Assembly: GCA_038276315.1 (NCBI GenBank)
Contig: JBBPZY010000051.1
Coordinates: 1 to 32,888 of the forward strand
Origin: GCA-003244245 sp038276315
GTDB lineage: Bacteria; Actinomycetota; Actinomycetes; Mycobacteriales; Pseudonocardiaceae
Direction of reading: 5' to 3'
DNA: 32,888 nt
The position numbers and the translations under genes are program-made. This document shows, piece after piece, positions 1-7,482 of the stretch. Within the stretch, counting starts at the first letter, position 1; each line of letters opens with the position of its first letter. Below the pieces are notes generated by a model that saw only the letters and a program-made list of their open reading frames with translations, did no database searches and was not told where the DNA came from.

Positions 1-116
1 GCGAATCCAAGGCAGTCACCCGGCCCCCGGGGTGCCCGAGCAGTGGTCCCGCTTGGGCTCGTCGCTTCCGCGGCGACTCCCGGGGGCTGACTACTGTTCA
101 GGGCCTGCGTGCTGCC

Positions 117-761
117 TCAGCCGACGACCCGGTGCAGCAGCGTCGAGACGTGCGGCTGCATGGGTTGACCGACCATCGCGCGTTGCTCGACGTAGGCGAG
201 GTCGCCGCCGTCGACGATGCCGTAGAGCCGGTGCGCTCCGGTGACCTCTTTGGCCGAGGAACTCCGGACCACCGCGTCGGTGGCCAGCTCCCACAAGGTC
301 TGGCTGCGCGGCCGTCCGTAGTAGAGCTCCACGATCCCGGTGCCGTGCGCCGCGAGCAGCTCGATGGTGTCATCGGCTTGCGGCCGCCAGAACCCGGTCT
401 CCCGAGCCGCCGGCCGGATCACCTTGCCGGCATCGTCGAGCAACCACGCCCGTGACTCGTAGCGCAGAAACGGCCGCCCGTCGTGGCAGATCACCACCTG
501 CTGGCCGAAGCGGTACGGTCCATCGATGGTCGGGTAGACGACCTGCCCTTCGCCGCGCCAGACCCCGACCAGCGGCAGCAGGGTCAGGCACTGCGGGTGC
601 AGCTGCGGCCCTTCCCGCAGGTTCGCGGTGTCGCCGGGAATCGGTAGGTCGGTGAATTCGGGAAGGTTGTGGCTACCGGTGCTCGCTGCGCGCTCGGCGG
701 CGACCCGCAGTGCCTCATCGCCGCTCAAGCCATCGGGGCCGCTGGTCACTCTCGGGATCAT
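117..761 (-). CDS. Nitrobindin-family heme-binding beta-barrel protein (Rv0813c-like, DUF1794)
   Basis: A 214-aa protein starting at an ATG whose codon is complete at 761. It has an N-terminal stretch with NLPEFTDLPIPGDTANL, then LVGVWRGEGQ (about residues 65-74), which is the GxWxGxG signature of nitrobindins. The rest alternates as expected for a 10-stranded barrel (YRFGQQVVICHDGRPFLRYE and similar). The family binds ferric heme and isomerises peroxynitrite to nitrate; M. tuberculosis Rv0813c is the obvious relative because the following genes match its neighbourhood. It is cytosolic, with no signal peptide. About 110 bp separates it from the lipoprotein gene upstream on the same strand. 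The heme-ligand His is probably the one in the C-terminal HRLYGIVDG segment, but I cannot place it with certainty. Confidence 0.9.
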   Translation of the reverse strand: MIPRVTSGPDGLSGDEALRVAAERAASTGSHNLPEFTDLPIPGDTANLREGPQLHPQCLTLLPLVGVWRGEGQVVYPTIDGPYRFGQQVVICHDGRPFLRYESRAWLLDDAGKVIRPAARETGFWRPQADDTIELLAAHGTGIVELYYGRPRSQTLWELATDAVVRSSSAKEVTGAHRLYGIVDGGDLAYVEQRAMVGQPMQPHVSTLLHRVVG

Positions 762-873
762 AGGCGGTCCGCACGCTCAATCGGTTGATCACCGTCTGTG
801 TGTCGTCAGCGACCTGATCTGTCGCCCCGGGCACCCAAATCACGATCACCGGCACGGGCCCGGTCGCCGAGCA

Positions 874-1274
874 TCAGCCCACTTGGAGTTGCAGCAGTGC
901 GAGCTTGGGGTTGTCCAGTTCCACCGCGAAGGTGCCCGGCTTGTTCGCGGTGAAGGCCACCGACCCGGTGCTGGCCGCCGGAACCTTCACCGTGCGCTCG
1001 TAACCCTGCACGTGGATCTCGTCGGCCACGTCACTGCTCACCGAGATGATCACCGGGCTACCTAGGGGCACCGTCACCCGGCCGGTGTCGCCGCTGGCCT
1101 TCCCGCCCCGGACCTTGACGCTGAGCGCACGGACGGTCAACTCCGGCGCCCGCCCGGTGCCGCTGACGGCCCGGCCGCGGTGGAACCGGGCGCCGCAGCG
1201 GTGCCCTGCCCGCAGCCTCCGAGTACCCCGATCAGCACCGCGCCCATGGCTATCGCTGTCCCGACCCGACCCAT
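874..1274 (-). pseudogene. Cupredoxin-like lipoprotein, broken by an apparent one-base frameshift
   Basis: Translation from the ATG at 1274 (preceded by GGGGAGGAA) gives a classic lipoprotein signal: MGRVGTAIAMGAVLIGVLGG then Cys, i.e. an LGGC lipobox, followed by an Ala/Pro/Ser/Gly linker. This frame stops at a TGA at about 1139. The mature domain continues in another frame (from PELTVRALSVKVRGG to the stop at 874). It reads as a small beta-rich domain with FTANKPGTFAVELDN, typical of EfeO/cupredoxin-like secreted proteins, though the copper ligands are not obvious. Adding one G to the GGG run near 1150 joins the two frames as GGAPELTV. It is either a sequencing homopolymer error or a recent inactivation. 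Function unknown; possibly a periplasmic metal- or ligand-binding lipoprotein. Confidence 0.65.
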
Positions 1275-1343
1275 TGCTGTTCCTCCCCAGTCACCGTCTG
1301 TGCTAAGGCGAACAGCCTGCCATGACGTTGCACCCGAGCTGAG

Positions 1344-2669
1344 TCAGCCAGTCACAACGCGGTCAGCGACGGTGAGGCGGCGACGCACGGTCACCATCGC
1401 GCCCTGGCGCGGCACCATGGTCACGTGGCGGGGCCGCACCGGCTCGCCCGGCGCGGTGGTGGGGGCCAGCTCGACTCGGCGCAGGACCTCCCGCAATACG
1501 GTGCGCATTTCCACCTGGGCGAAGGTGGCGCAGAGGCACCGACGGACCCCACCGCCGAAGGGTAGCCAGATGGCCGGATCGGGCCGCTGGTCGAGGAATC
1601 GCTGTGGCCGGAACTCGTCCGGGTCCGGGTAGTGGCGGCTGCTGTGGTGCACCAGGTTGATGCTGGGAGCCAGGATGTGGCCGGCCGGAATGCGGTACCC
1701 GGCCAGCTGCACCGGAGCGGTCAGCTTGCGGCCGAACTCGAAGACCACCGGCCGCACCCGCAGGCTCTCCTTGCACACGGCGTCCAACCACGCGTCGTCG
1801 CCATCCGCAGCGGCCGCCGCGGTGCGGTGCAGTAGCGCGGGATGGCGAGTCAGCCGCTCGAAAGCCCAAGACAGTGCGGTGGCAGTGGTGTCGTGCCCGG
1901 CCAGCAGCAGCGTGACGAGCTGGTCGAGGAGTTCGTCATCGGCCATCGGGGCATCGGCGCCGTCGATGCCGCGCACCAGCATCGCCAGCGCGTCGGTCCG
2001 CTGCTCGAGCTGTGGATCGGCGCGGCAGCGGGTGATCTCGTCGGTGAGCAGCGCCAGGGCCGCGGCCCGGTGCTGCGCGCGGCGGCGCCACATGCCGAAA
2101 CGAAGCAACACTCGCGGCGGCGGGATCAGCTCCAGTGGGGAACCGATGTCGAGCATCGGCGGCAACGCCGCCCGCAGCGCGGCGAGCCGGTGGTCGTCGT
2201 GAACCCCGATGACGGTGCGCAGGATGACTTCCAGGGTGAGTCTCTGCATCCGGGGAAACAGCGGGAACTGTTCGCCCACCGGCCATCGGGCGACCTCGTC
2301 GACGGTGATGGCGACCATCTCGGCAACCTGCCTGCGCACCGAGTCACCGTGAAACGCCGGCAGCATGATCGCGCGGCTGCGGCGGTGGCTGTCGTCATCG
2401 AGCATGAGGATCGACTTCGGCCCGACGACCTGGCTCAGCGGGGCGGCCGCTTCCCCGGCGTGAAAGATCCCCGGATCACCACGCATCACCGACCTGATGT
2501 CATCCGGGTCGGTGACGAAGACGAGCGTGCCGATCCCCGGTATCCGGGTGGTGAACAGCTTGCCGTAGCGGCGGTGGCAGATCTGCACGAACCGAACTGG
2601 ATCCAGCCAGATCAGTCCCGCCTGCAGAAGTCCCGGCAGCGGCGGCCCAGGAGGCGGCTTGCTCACCAT
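1344..2669 (-). CDS. Cytochrome P450 (CYP138/CYP135-like)
   Basis: A 441-aa heme monooxygenase, soluble and without a membrane anchor. Proline-rich start (KPPPGPPLPG), I-helix oxygen-binding motif AGHDTT (257-262), K-helix ExxR as KESLR (E301, R304), and the heme loop FGGGVRRCLCA with the thiolate Cys at 378. The residue two after the Cys is Cys instead of the usual Gly, which is unusual for a P450. The ATG at 2669 is preferred over the one at 2684 because a TATATT -10 box lies 6 nt before it, suiting a leaderless mRNA. It is divergent from a TetR regulator, as in M. tuberculosis Rv0135c-cyp138, so that regulator probably controls it. Substrate unknown, most likely a lipid or xenobiotic. No redox partner gene lies beside it. 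Confidence 0.9.
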   Translation of the reverse strand: MVSKPPPGPPLPGLLQAGLIWLDPVRFVQICHRRYGKLFTTRIPGIGTLVFVTDPDDIRSVMRGDPGIFHAGEAAAPLSQVVGPKSILMLDDDSHRRSRAIMLPAFHGDSVRRQVAEMVAITVDEVARWPVGEQFPLFPRMQRLTLEVILRTVIGVHDDHRLAALRAALPPMLDIGSPLELIPPPRVLLRFGMWRRRAQHRAAALALLTDEITRCRADPQLEQRTDALAMLVRGIDGADAPMADDELLDQLVTLLLAGHDTTATALSWAFERLTRHPALLHRTAAAAADGDDAWLDAVCKESLRVRPVVFEFGRKLTAPVQLAGYRIPAGHILAPSINLVHHSSRHYPDPDEFRPQRFLDQRPDPAIWLPFGGGVRRCLCATFAQVEMRTVLREVLRRVELAPTTAPGEPVRPRHVTMVPRQGAMVTVRRRLTVADRVVTG

Positions 2670-2675
2670 AGCCGG

Positions 2676-2708
2676 AATATACATACGTTTGTCTAACCCC
2701 GGTAGTAT
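2676..2708. promoter_or_regulatory. Divergent P450/TetR promoter with candidate TetR operator
   Basis: Two TANNNT -10 boxes face outward: TATATT on the minus strand (2676-2681), 6 nt before the P450 ATG, and TAGTAT on the plus strand (2703-2708), 7 nt before the regulator ATG. Both spacings fit leaderless transcription. Between them ACATACGTTTGT (2681-2692) is a 12-bp palindrome with one mismatched base pair around a central ACGT, extendable to 2678-2695. It overlaps the P450 -10 box, so a bound TetR dimer would block that promoter. Confidence 0.55.
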
Positions 2709-2715
2709 CCGGATT

Positions 2716-3318
2716 ATGGGACACCGGGAGGCGCTGCTCGACGGCGCTCGGCGCTGCTTGCTGGAACGGGGCTACGCGCGCACCACGGCCCGGGATCTGG
2801 TAGCCGCCTCGGGCACCAATCTAGCCTCCATCGGCTACCACTTCGGGTCTAAGGAGGCGCTGCTCAACGGGGCGATGCAGCAGTGCTTCGACGAGTACAT
2901 CGCGCAGATCACTCGGATCGTGTTCGCCGATCCCAGCGCCACCCCGGTGCAGCGGGTGCGGGCCTCCTGGGTGGCGCTGGTGAGTACATTCGAGCAGTAT
3001 CGCCCGCTGATGGTGGCCTTCGTCGAGGCGCTGGCCCAAGCCGAGCGAGTGCCGGAACTGCGGGCTCAGCTCGCCGAGTCCTCCGAGCGGCTGCGCGGCA
3101 CTGTGGCCGACATGGTGCGCTCCTCGGTCGACGGTCTTTCCGACGCCACCGCGCGGCAAGTCGCCTCGTTCCTCATCGCGGTCTACGACGGCCTGCAGGT
3201 CCAGTGGCTGCTGGACCCCGAGCGCGCCCCCACCCCCGACGCCCTGATGGCCGCCCTGGAGATCGCCCTGCCCGCCGCCCTAACCACCGAGCCACCCCTC
3301 CCGCAATCAGCGGGCTGA
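2716..3318 (+). CDS. TetR-family transcriptional regulator
   Basis: A 200-aa protein from the ATG at 2716; an upstream in-frame ATG at 2659 would run through the promoter and into the P450 gene, so it is rejected. The N-terminal HTH (about residues 8-52: ALLDGARRCLLERGYARTTA, then SIGYHFGSKEALLNGAM) has the YHFGSKEAL helix typical of TetR repressors. The C-terminal ligand domain (about 60-195) is helical and unspecific. It is divergent from the P450 gene with 46 bp between start codons, so it most likely represses that gene and itself through the shared palindrome. Its stop codon lies inside the stem of the downstream terminator. Confidence 0.92.
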   Translation: MGHREALLDGARRCLLERGYARTTARDLVAASGTNLASIGYHFGSKEALLNGAMQQCFDEYIAQITRIVFADPSATPVQRVRASWVALVSTFEQYRPLMVAFVEALAQAERVPELRAQLAESSERLRGTVADMVRSSVDGLSDATARQVASFLIAVYDGLQVQWLLDPERAPTPDALMAALEIALPAALTTEPPLPQSAG

Positions 3319-3355
3319 GCGGTGTTATCCAGCACTCGATAACCCCGCTCAGCCC
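3312..3355. terminator. Bidirectional hairpin between convergent tetR and sseC
   Basis: GGGCTGAGCGGTGTTAT (3312-3328) pairs with ATAACCCCGCTCAGCCC (3339-3355), 16 of 17 positions matching, with a 10-nt loop. No long U tract follows, as is common in mycobacterial-type terminators. It separates two genes that converge with 48 bp between their stop codons. Confidence 0.75.
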
Positions 3356-3366
3356 ACTGAATTCGC

Positions 3367-3666
3367 TTACGCCACCGTGACGTCGGCGCTGAACAGGCCA
3401 GGGGCGTCGGCGGTTACGGGTGTTTCGCCGGTGCCGGATTGGTGGAGGGCGCGGACGGTCCAGTCGCCCGGGGCGGCGAAGAACCGGTAGTGCCCGGAGG
3501 CCGAGGTCACCACTTCGGCGGTGAACTCCCCGGTGCCGTCGAGCAACCGCACGAAAGCACCTCCGACGGGCTCCCCGGCGCTGCGCACCGTGCCGGTCAG
3601 CACGGTGTGTTTGCTCAAATCCGTTTCCGGCGGCAATTCCTGGGTTTGTTCCGGTGCTCCGCACAT
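3367..3666 (-). CDS. sseC: SseC-type sulfur metabolism protein (DUF1416)
   Basis: A 99-aa cytosolic protein starting MCGAPEQTQE. It matches the pattern of M. tuberculosis SseC, with GTVRSAGEPVGGAFVRLLDG, then FTAEVVTSASGHYRFFAAPG and a C-terminal DVTVA. The fold is a small carboxypeptidase-regulatory-like beta sandwich. It starts 5 nt after the cysA stop and is surely co-transcribed and probably translationally coupled. Its molecular role is not known; it always travels with the thiosulfate sulfurtransferase and is thought to help sulfur handling. Normal length for the family. Confidence 0.9.
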   Translation of the reverse strand: MCGAPEQTQELPPETDLSKHTVLTGTVRSAGEPVGGAFVRLLDGTGEFTAEVVTSASGHYRFFAAPGDWTVRALHQSGTGETPVTADAPGLFSADVTVA

Positions 3667-3671
3667 GGCGA

Positions 3672-4511
3672 TCAGGCCTTGCTGCCGAGCTCGATTGGTG
3701 CGCCGACCAGCGATCCGTACTCGGTCCAGGAGCCGTCGTAGTTCTTGACGTCGGAATAGCCCAGCAACTCGTGCAGCGCGAACCAGGTGTGGCTGGAGCG
3801 CTCACCGATCCGGCAGTAGGCGATGGTCGACTTGCTTTTATCCAGCCCCGCGCCCCCGTAGAGCGCCCGCAACTCGTCGTCGGACTTGAAGGTGCCGTCC
3901 TCGTTGGCGGCCTTGGACCACGGTACGTTCAGCGCGCTGGGGATATGTCCTGGGCGCTGAGCCTGCTCTTGCGGCAGGTGCGCTGGCGCCATGATCTTGC
4001 CGGAGAACTCGTCGGGCGAGCGGACGTCGACCAAGTTCTTGTTGCCAATCGCGTCGACCGCCTCCTGGCGGAACGCCCGGATCGTGAGGTCCTGTTCCTG
4101 CGCGGTGTAGCTGGTGGCCGGCCGGCTCACCACGTCGGTGGTCAAGGTCCGGCCGTCGAGCTCCCACTTCTTACGCCCGCCGTCGAGCAGCTTGACATCG
4201 CGGTGGCCGTAGAGCGTGAAGTACCAATAGGCGTAGGCGGCGAACCAGTTGTTGTTTCCGCCGTAGAGCACCACGGTGTCGTCGTTGCTGATGCCCTTGT
4301 TCGACAGCAACTTCTCAACGGCGCCTTTGTCCACGAAGTCGCGAATCACCGGGTCCTGCAGCTCGGTCTTCCAGTCGATCTTCACTGCGCCGGGGATGTG
4401 CCCCGTGTCGTAGGCGGCGGTGTCCTCGTCGACCTCGACGAAGACGATGCCCTTGGTGTCCAGGTTCTGCTCTGCCCAGTCGGGCGTGACCAGGACGTCT
4501 TCGCGGCTCAT
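3672..4511 (-). CDS. cysA: Thiosulfate sulfurtransferase CysA (rhodanese)
   Basis: A 279-aa two-domain rhodanese that transfers sulfane sulfur from thiosulfate to cyanide or thiol acceptors. The N-terminal domain has DEDTAAYDTGHIPGAVKIDW and LYGGNNNWFAAYAYW, where the active-site Cys is lost as usual. The C-terminal domain carries DVRSPDEFSGK and the catalytic loop YCRIGERSSHTWF with the active Cys. The ATG at 4511 is chosen over 4526 because AGGAG lies at proper spacing before it and the protein then starts MSREDVLVTP as in M. tuberculosis CysA2. It is followed by sseC after 5 nt and preceded by two small upstream ORFs that probably attenuate expression according to cysteine supply. Confidence 0.95.
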   Translation of the reverse strand: MSREDVLVTPDWAEQNLDTKGIVFVEVDEDTAAYDTGHIPGAVKIDWKTELQDPVIRDFVDKGAVEKLLSNKGISNDDTVVLYGGNNNWFAAYAYWYFTLYGHRDVKLLDGGRKKWELDGRTLTTDVVSRPATSYTAQEQDLTIRAFRQEAVDAIGNKNLVDVRSPDEFSGKIMAPAHLPQEQAQRPGHIPSALNVPWSKAANEDGTFKSDDELRALYGGAGLDKSKSTIAYCRIGERSSHTWFALHELLGYSDVKNYDGSWTEYGSLVGAPIELGSKA

Positions 4512-4569
4512 GCGACAGCTCCTCATTGGTGAGTTGCGTTATACAGTGAATTGTCTTCGGATTGCCTTA

Positions 4570-4626
4570 TTAGATGTGCTCGACGGCCGCGCACAGACAC
4601 CCGCAGCCGGAAGTGGCGCAGATCAC
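4570..4626 (-). CDS. Cys-rich 18-codon upstream ORF, coupled to the leader peptide
   Basis: GTG at 4626 overlaps the TGA of the preceding leader ORF as GTGA. The predicted peptide is MICATSGCGCLCAAVEHI, ending in tandem TAA stops (TAATAA), with four Cys codons in ten positions. The distance to the cysA start is about 58 nt. Cys-codon-rich short ORFs are known in mycobacteria as cysteine-responsive attenuators: ribosome stalling at Cys codons when charged tRNA-Cys is scarce changes expression of the downstream operon. This one sits before a sulfur-transfer operon, which fits. It is too short for a similarity test; the evidence is the Cys content, the coupled start and the position. Confidence 0.55.
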   Translation of the reverse strand: MICATSGCGCLCAAVEHI

Positions 4627-4709
4627 CGTCCGGTCAGGTCCTTGGGACAGAGGCTGCTGCGCAGCCGGCAGAAGTCAACCGCCCGGCGCTTGGTGAGCAG
4701 CACGTGCAC
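4623..4709 (-). CDS. Leaderless sulfur-operon leader peptide
   Basis: A 28-codon ORF from a GTG at 4709; the product begins MHVLLTKRRAVDFCRLRSSL and continues to a TGA at 4623-4625. The RR-x-VDFCR core matches the short 'putative leader peptides' found before cysteine and sulfate genes across actinobacteria. A TAGGCT -10 box ends 7 nt before the GTG, so the mRNA probably starts at the start codon. Cys codons are at positions 14 and 21. It is probably regulatory rather than functional as a peptide, and its stop overlaps the start of the next, Cys-richer ORF. Confidence 0.7.
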   Translation of the reverse strand: MHVLLTKRRAVDFCRLRSSLCPKDLTGR

Positions 4710-4716
4710 GACACCG

Positions 4717-4722
4717 AGCCTA
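4717..4722 (-). promoter_or_regulatory. -10 box of the cysA-sseC leader transcript
   Basis: TAGGCT on the minus strand (TANNNT) lies 7 nt before the GTG of the leader peptide. No convincing -35 is visible, which is usual for this group. Confidence 0.5.
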
Positions 4723-4789
4723 CCGGAGACTCCCGGCGTCCGGGACGTGATTCCACTTCTCGGACGGATCTCAGTCGGTTGCAGCACGT

Positions 4790-5598
4790 TCAGAACGCTG
4801 AATATGGCTTACCGTCGGCGGCGCTGAGCTGGCTCAGGACGACGTTGTTCGCGGTGCCTTCCACGACTATCGAGCCGGTTTCCACCCAGACCCTGGTGGG
4901 GATGGCGGCGAACGGGAGGCCACCGGTCTTGACGTCGGTGCTCAAGGTGTTGAGCAGCGTCTGGCGGATTGGCCGCGGCAGAGCCACCGTGCCGACACCG
5001 CCACCGGCTAGCCGCACATCACTGGTGGTAATCCGCACGGAGCCCCGGGTCAGCTCGATCACACCGAGCGCGACGATCTCGGTGTGCTGGCCGGCGAGGT
5101 CGGTGGTCGCCACCATCTTGATCGGCGTGCGGTTGCCCCGGGGGGAATCGCTGGTCGGCGTACCCGGCGGAAGAAGTTCTTTGATCTCCTGGTCAGAGGG
5201 TTGCTGAATCCGGAGATCTTCGATCCCGATGGCCCGACCGAGGTCGGTATCCTTGATCCGGACCCGGCCGTCGGCCTTCGCCGCCCGCACCGAATGCAGA
5301 TCACCGGAGATCACCTCGGCCAGCGGCGCCTCGACGTTGTGCAATGTCACCGCCACGTCGAGGTCGTGCAGCGGGTCTGCGGACACCCGGATGCCTGTAC
5401 GTCGATCGCGGTGTAATGGCCGGCGACGGCTTGGGTCAGAAACGGGAAGCCGTTGATCCGCACGGATGGGTCGCTGGCGAGATGGAGCTGTTGGCGTATC
5501 TGTTTGGCCACTTCGTACTCGGCAGCTGCCGCGGCACCGAAGTCGGCCGCTACGGCCAGCGCCACGATGACCAGCACCGCGATGATCAACTTACGCAC
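4790..5598 (-). pseudogene. lmeA: LmeA-like DUF2993 protein, split by an apparent one-base frameshift
   Basis: From a GTG at 5598 (preceded by TAGGAG) the protein starts MRKLIIAVLVIVALAVAADF, an N-terminal signal or anchor, and continues through QIRQQLHLASDPSVRINGFP to IDVQASG near 5397. There the frame is lost and resumes as VSADPLHDLDVAVTLHNVEA to the stop at 4790. Adding one G to the GGG run at about 5395 restores one reading frame of 269 aa, close to the length of M. tuberculosis LmeA (Rv0817c), which lies beside the glnR and mshD orthologs as here. LmeA is a periplasmic phospholipid-binding protein needed for full mannan elongation of lipomannan in mycobacteria; outside them DUF2993 proteins are of unknown role. 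Since the rest is intact, a homopolymer error is more likely than true loss. Confidence 0.8.
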
Positions 5599-5785
5599 GC
5601 AGCTCCTACCGTTGTCGGCTATTTCGTATGGTCCCTGCGGTCGGCACGGTATTCTCTCCCACGACGGGCGGTAGGTCGCGGCCCACCGTGGCGCTCGGCC
5701 CTTGGAGTTGGACCGCCATGGGCTCGACCGGCTGGACACCGGGCTGGTGACACCGCTGGCCTCCAACGGCTAGGACGGAGCGGGC

Positions 5786-6580
5786 ATGGAGCTTCTGTTG
5801 CTCACCGCGGATCCTGACCCGCCCTCGATGTTGCCCGCGCTGTGTTTGTTAGGGCACAACGCGCGGTCGGCGGCCCCGGAGGTCGCCGCCCTGCTCGACG
5901 CCGGCCCCTACGACGCGGTGCTCGTCGATGCCCGCACCGATCTCGCGGGTTCGCGCAGCCTGTGCCGGTTGCTGGGGTCCACCGGGCTGGACGTGCCGGT
6001 GGTGGTGGTGATCAGCGAGGGCGGCCTGGTGGCGCTGTCCGCGGACTGGGGTTCCGACGAGATCCTGCTGCCTACCGCCGGCCCGGCTGAGGTCGATACC
6101 CGCCTGCGGCTCCTGGTGGCTCGGCGCGCGACCGAATCAGCCGTGGGCGGCGGAAACTCGCTGGTGCTCGGCGAACTGATGATCGATGAGGCCACTTACA
6201 CCGCGCGGCTGCGTGGCCGCCCGCTGGACCTCACCTACAAGGAGTTCGAGCTGCTGAAGTACCTCGCTCAGCATGCCGGCCGGGTGTTCACCCGGGCGCA
6301 GCTGCTGCAGGAGGTGTGGGGCTATGACTTCTTCGGCGGCACCCGCACGGTCGACGTCCATGTGCGGCGGCTGCGGGCCAAGCTGGGGCCGGAGCATGAG
6401 CAACTCATCGGCACGGTGCGCAACGTCGGCTACAAGTTCGTCCGCCCGGTCCGCAACATGAGTTCCCGGGACCGGGCCGAGCAGGAGCGCGCCGCCGAGC
6501 ACGACGCTGAAGCGGTCGACAGTGATTCAGATCGGGTCGATCCCCACGAGGTGCAGTCACTGTCCGGACAGCGGCGTTGA
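5786..6580 (+). CDS. glnR: GlnR-type OmpR-family nitrogen response regulator
   Basis: A 264-aa regulator with a receiver-like domain (about 1-110; VLVDAR with the candidate Asp48) and a winged-helix DNA-binding domain (about 130-220: LDLTYKEFELLKYLAQHAGR, RVFTRAQLLQEVWGYDFFGG, then VDVHVRRLRAKLG and NVGYKFV). The N-terminal acidic pocket is poorly kept (TADPDPPS instead of a DD pair), as in GlnR, an orphan regulator without a kinase. It matches M. tuberculosis Rv0818 in position, next to mshD. In actinobacteria GlnR activates ammonium and nitrate assimilation genes when nitrogen is limiting. It is divergent from lmeA with 187 bp between; TATTCT at about 5651-5656 could be its -10 box. The last 40 residues are an acidic disordered tail. 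Confidence 0.9.
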   Translation: MELLLLTADPDPPSMLPALCLLGHNARSAAPEVAALLDAGPYDAVLVDARTDLAGSRSLCRLLGSTGLDVPVVVVISEGGLVALSADWGSDEILLPTAGPAEVDTRLRLLVARRATESAVGGGNSLVLGELMIDEATYTARLRGRPLDLTYKEFELLKYLAQHAGRVFTRAQLLQEVWGYDFFGGTRTVDVHVRRLRAKLGPEHEQLIGTVRNVGYKFVRPVRNMSSRDRAEQERAAEHDAEAVDSDSDRVDPHEVQSLSGQRR

Positions 6581-7482
6581 CCCTGGCGCTGACCTGGCTC
6601 GATCAGCCCGCCGACGGACAGATCGCCGCTGTAGTGGGACTGCTGACCGCCGCCACCGCCGCGGACGGCGTGGAGCCCCTCTCAGAAGCGGCGGTGCTGC
6701 GGCTGCACCATCCCGGTGCCGGCTTCGTGCACCTGCTGACTCACGACGCCGCGGGCACGCTGACCGGTTACGGGAGTCTCGACGATCGCGTCGAGCGTCG
6801 CACCGCCGAGTTCGCGGTGCACCCCGCTCACCGGCGTCGAGGGGTGGGTGGTGCGCTGCTCGCCGCGCTGCTCGCTCGGGTGCACGGGCCGCTGTGGGTG
6901 TGGGCGCACGGCGAGCATCCAGCGGCGCTGCGGCTGGCGCAGCGAACCGGGCTGGTTCGTCGGCGGGAACTGTTGCAGTTCCGCCGGGGACTGGCCGACC
7001 AGGTCGCACACCGCGCCCTGCCTGCCGGGGTGGTGCTGCGCGCCTTCGTTCCGGGCGAGGACGAGGCGGCGGTGGTGGCGGTGAACGATCGTGCGTTCGT
7101 CTGGCATCCCGAGCAGCGACGGTGGGATATCGGCGAACTAGTGGTACGCGAGGCGCAGCCGTGGTTCGACCCGAAAGGATTCCTGCTGGCGGTGGACCCT
7201 GCCGGCCGCCTGCTCGGCTTCCACTGGACCAAGGTGCATCCCAACGGCCTCGGCGAGATCTACGTGCTCGCGGTGGATCCCGACGCCCAGGGCACCGGAC
7301 TTGGCGGCGCGCTGACCGTGGCTGGGCTTGCGTATCTGCGCGAGCAGGGGGTGCGCCAGGCGATGCTCTACGTGGAGTCCGACAACACCGCCGCCCTGCA
7401 CACCTACCACAAGCTCGGCTTCACCCGGCACCACACCGACGTAGAATTTTTGTCGCTCACAGGTCCACGGGCCGGCCCGTGA
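6577..7482 (+). CDS. mshD: Mycothiol synthase
   Basis: A 301-aa protein that acetylates Cys-GlcN-Ins with acetyl-CoA in the last step of mycothiol synthesis. Two GNAT domains are visible: the first with the CoA loop VHPAHRRRGVGGALLAALLA (about 85-105), the second with VDPDAQGTGLGGALTV (about 230-250), followed by LYVESDNTAALHTYHKLGF, the typical GNAT C-terminus. It starts at a TTG overlapping the glnR stop as TTGA, so the two genes are translationally coupled. Its 3' end overlaps the convergent phoY2 gene by 26 nt. In M. tuberculosis phoT follows mshD; here it is missing. Confidence 0.92.
   Translation: MTLALTWLDQPADGQIAAVVGLLTAATAADGVEPLSEAAVLRLHHPGAGFVHLLTHDAAGTLTGYGSLDDRVERRTAEFAVHPAHRRRGVGGALLAALLARVHGPLWVWAHGEHPAALRLAQRTGLVRRRELLQFRRGLADQVAHRALPAGVVLRAFVPGEDEAAVVAVNDRAFVWHPEQRRWDIGELVVREAQPWFDPKGFLLAVDPAGRLLGFHWTKVHPNGLGEIYVLAVDPDAQGTGLGGALTVAGLAYLREQGVRQAMLYVESDNTAALHTYHKLGFTRHHTDVEFLSLTGPRAGP

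Noticed and set aside
1..116. Possible 3' end of a gene entering from the left.
   Set aside because: No frame shows a recognisable protein pattern; only GC-rich short inverted repeats are seen, so I leave it without a call.
4640..4712. A GTG at 4712 opens a frame starting with SCTCCS, also Cys-rich.
   Set aside because: Only 2 nt separate it from the -10 box, too near for a leaderless start, and the neighbouring frame matches the known leader-peptide pattern.
4790..5766. Reading lmeA as two separate genes (198 aa and 139 aa).
   Set aside because: The two frames join without gap at a GGG run and together give the normal length of the family with signal peptide in place.
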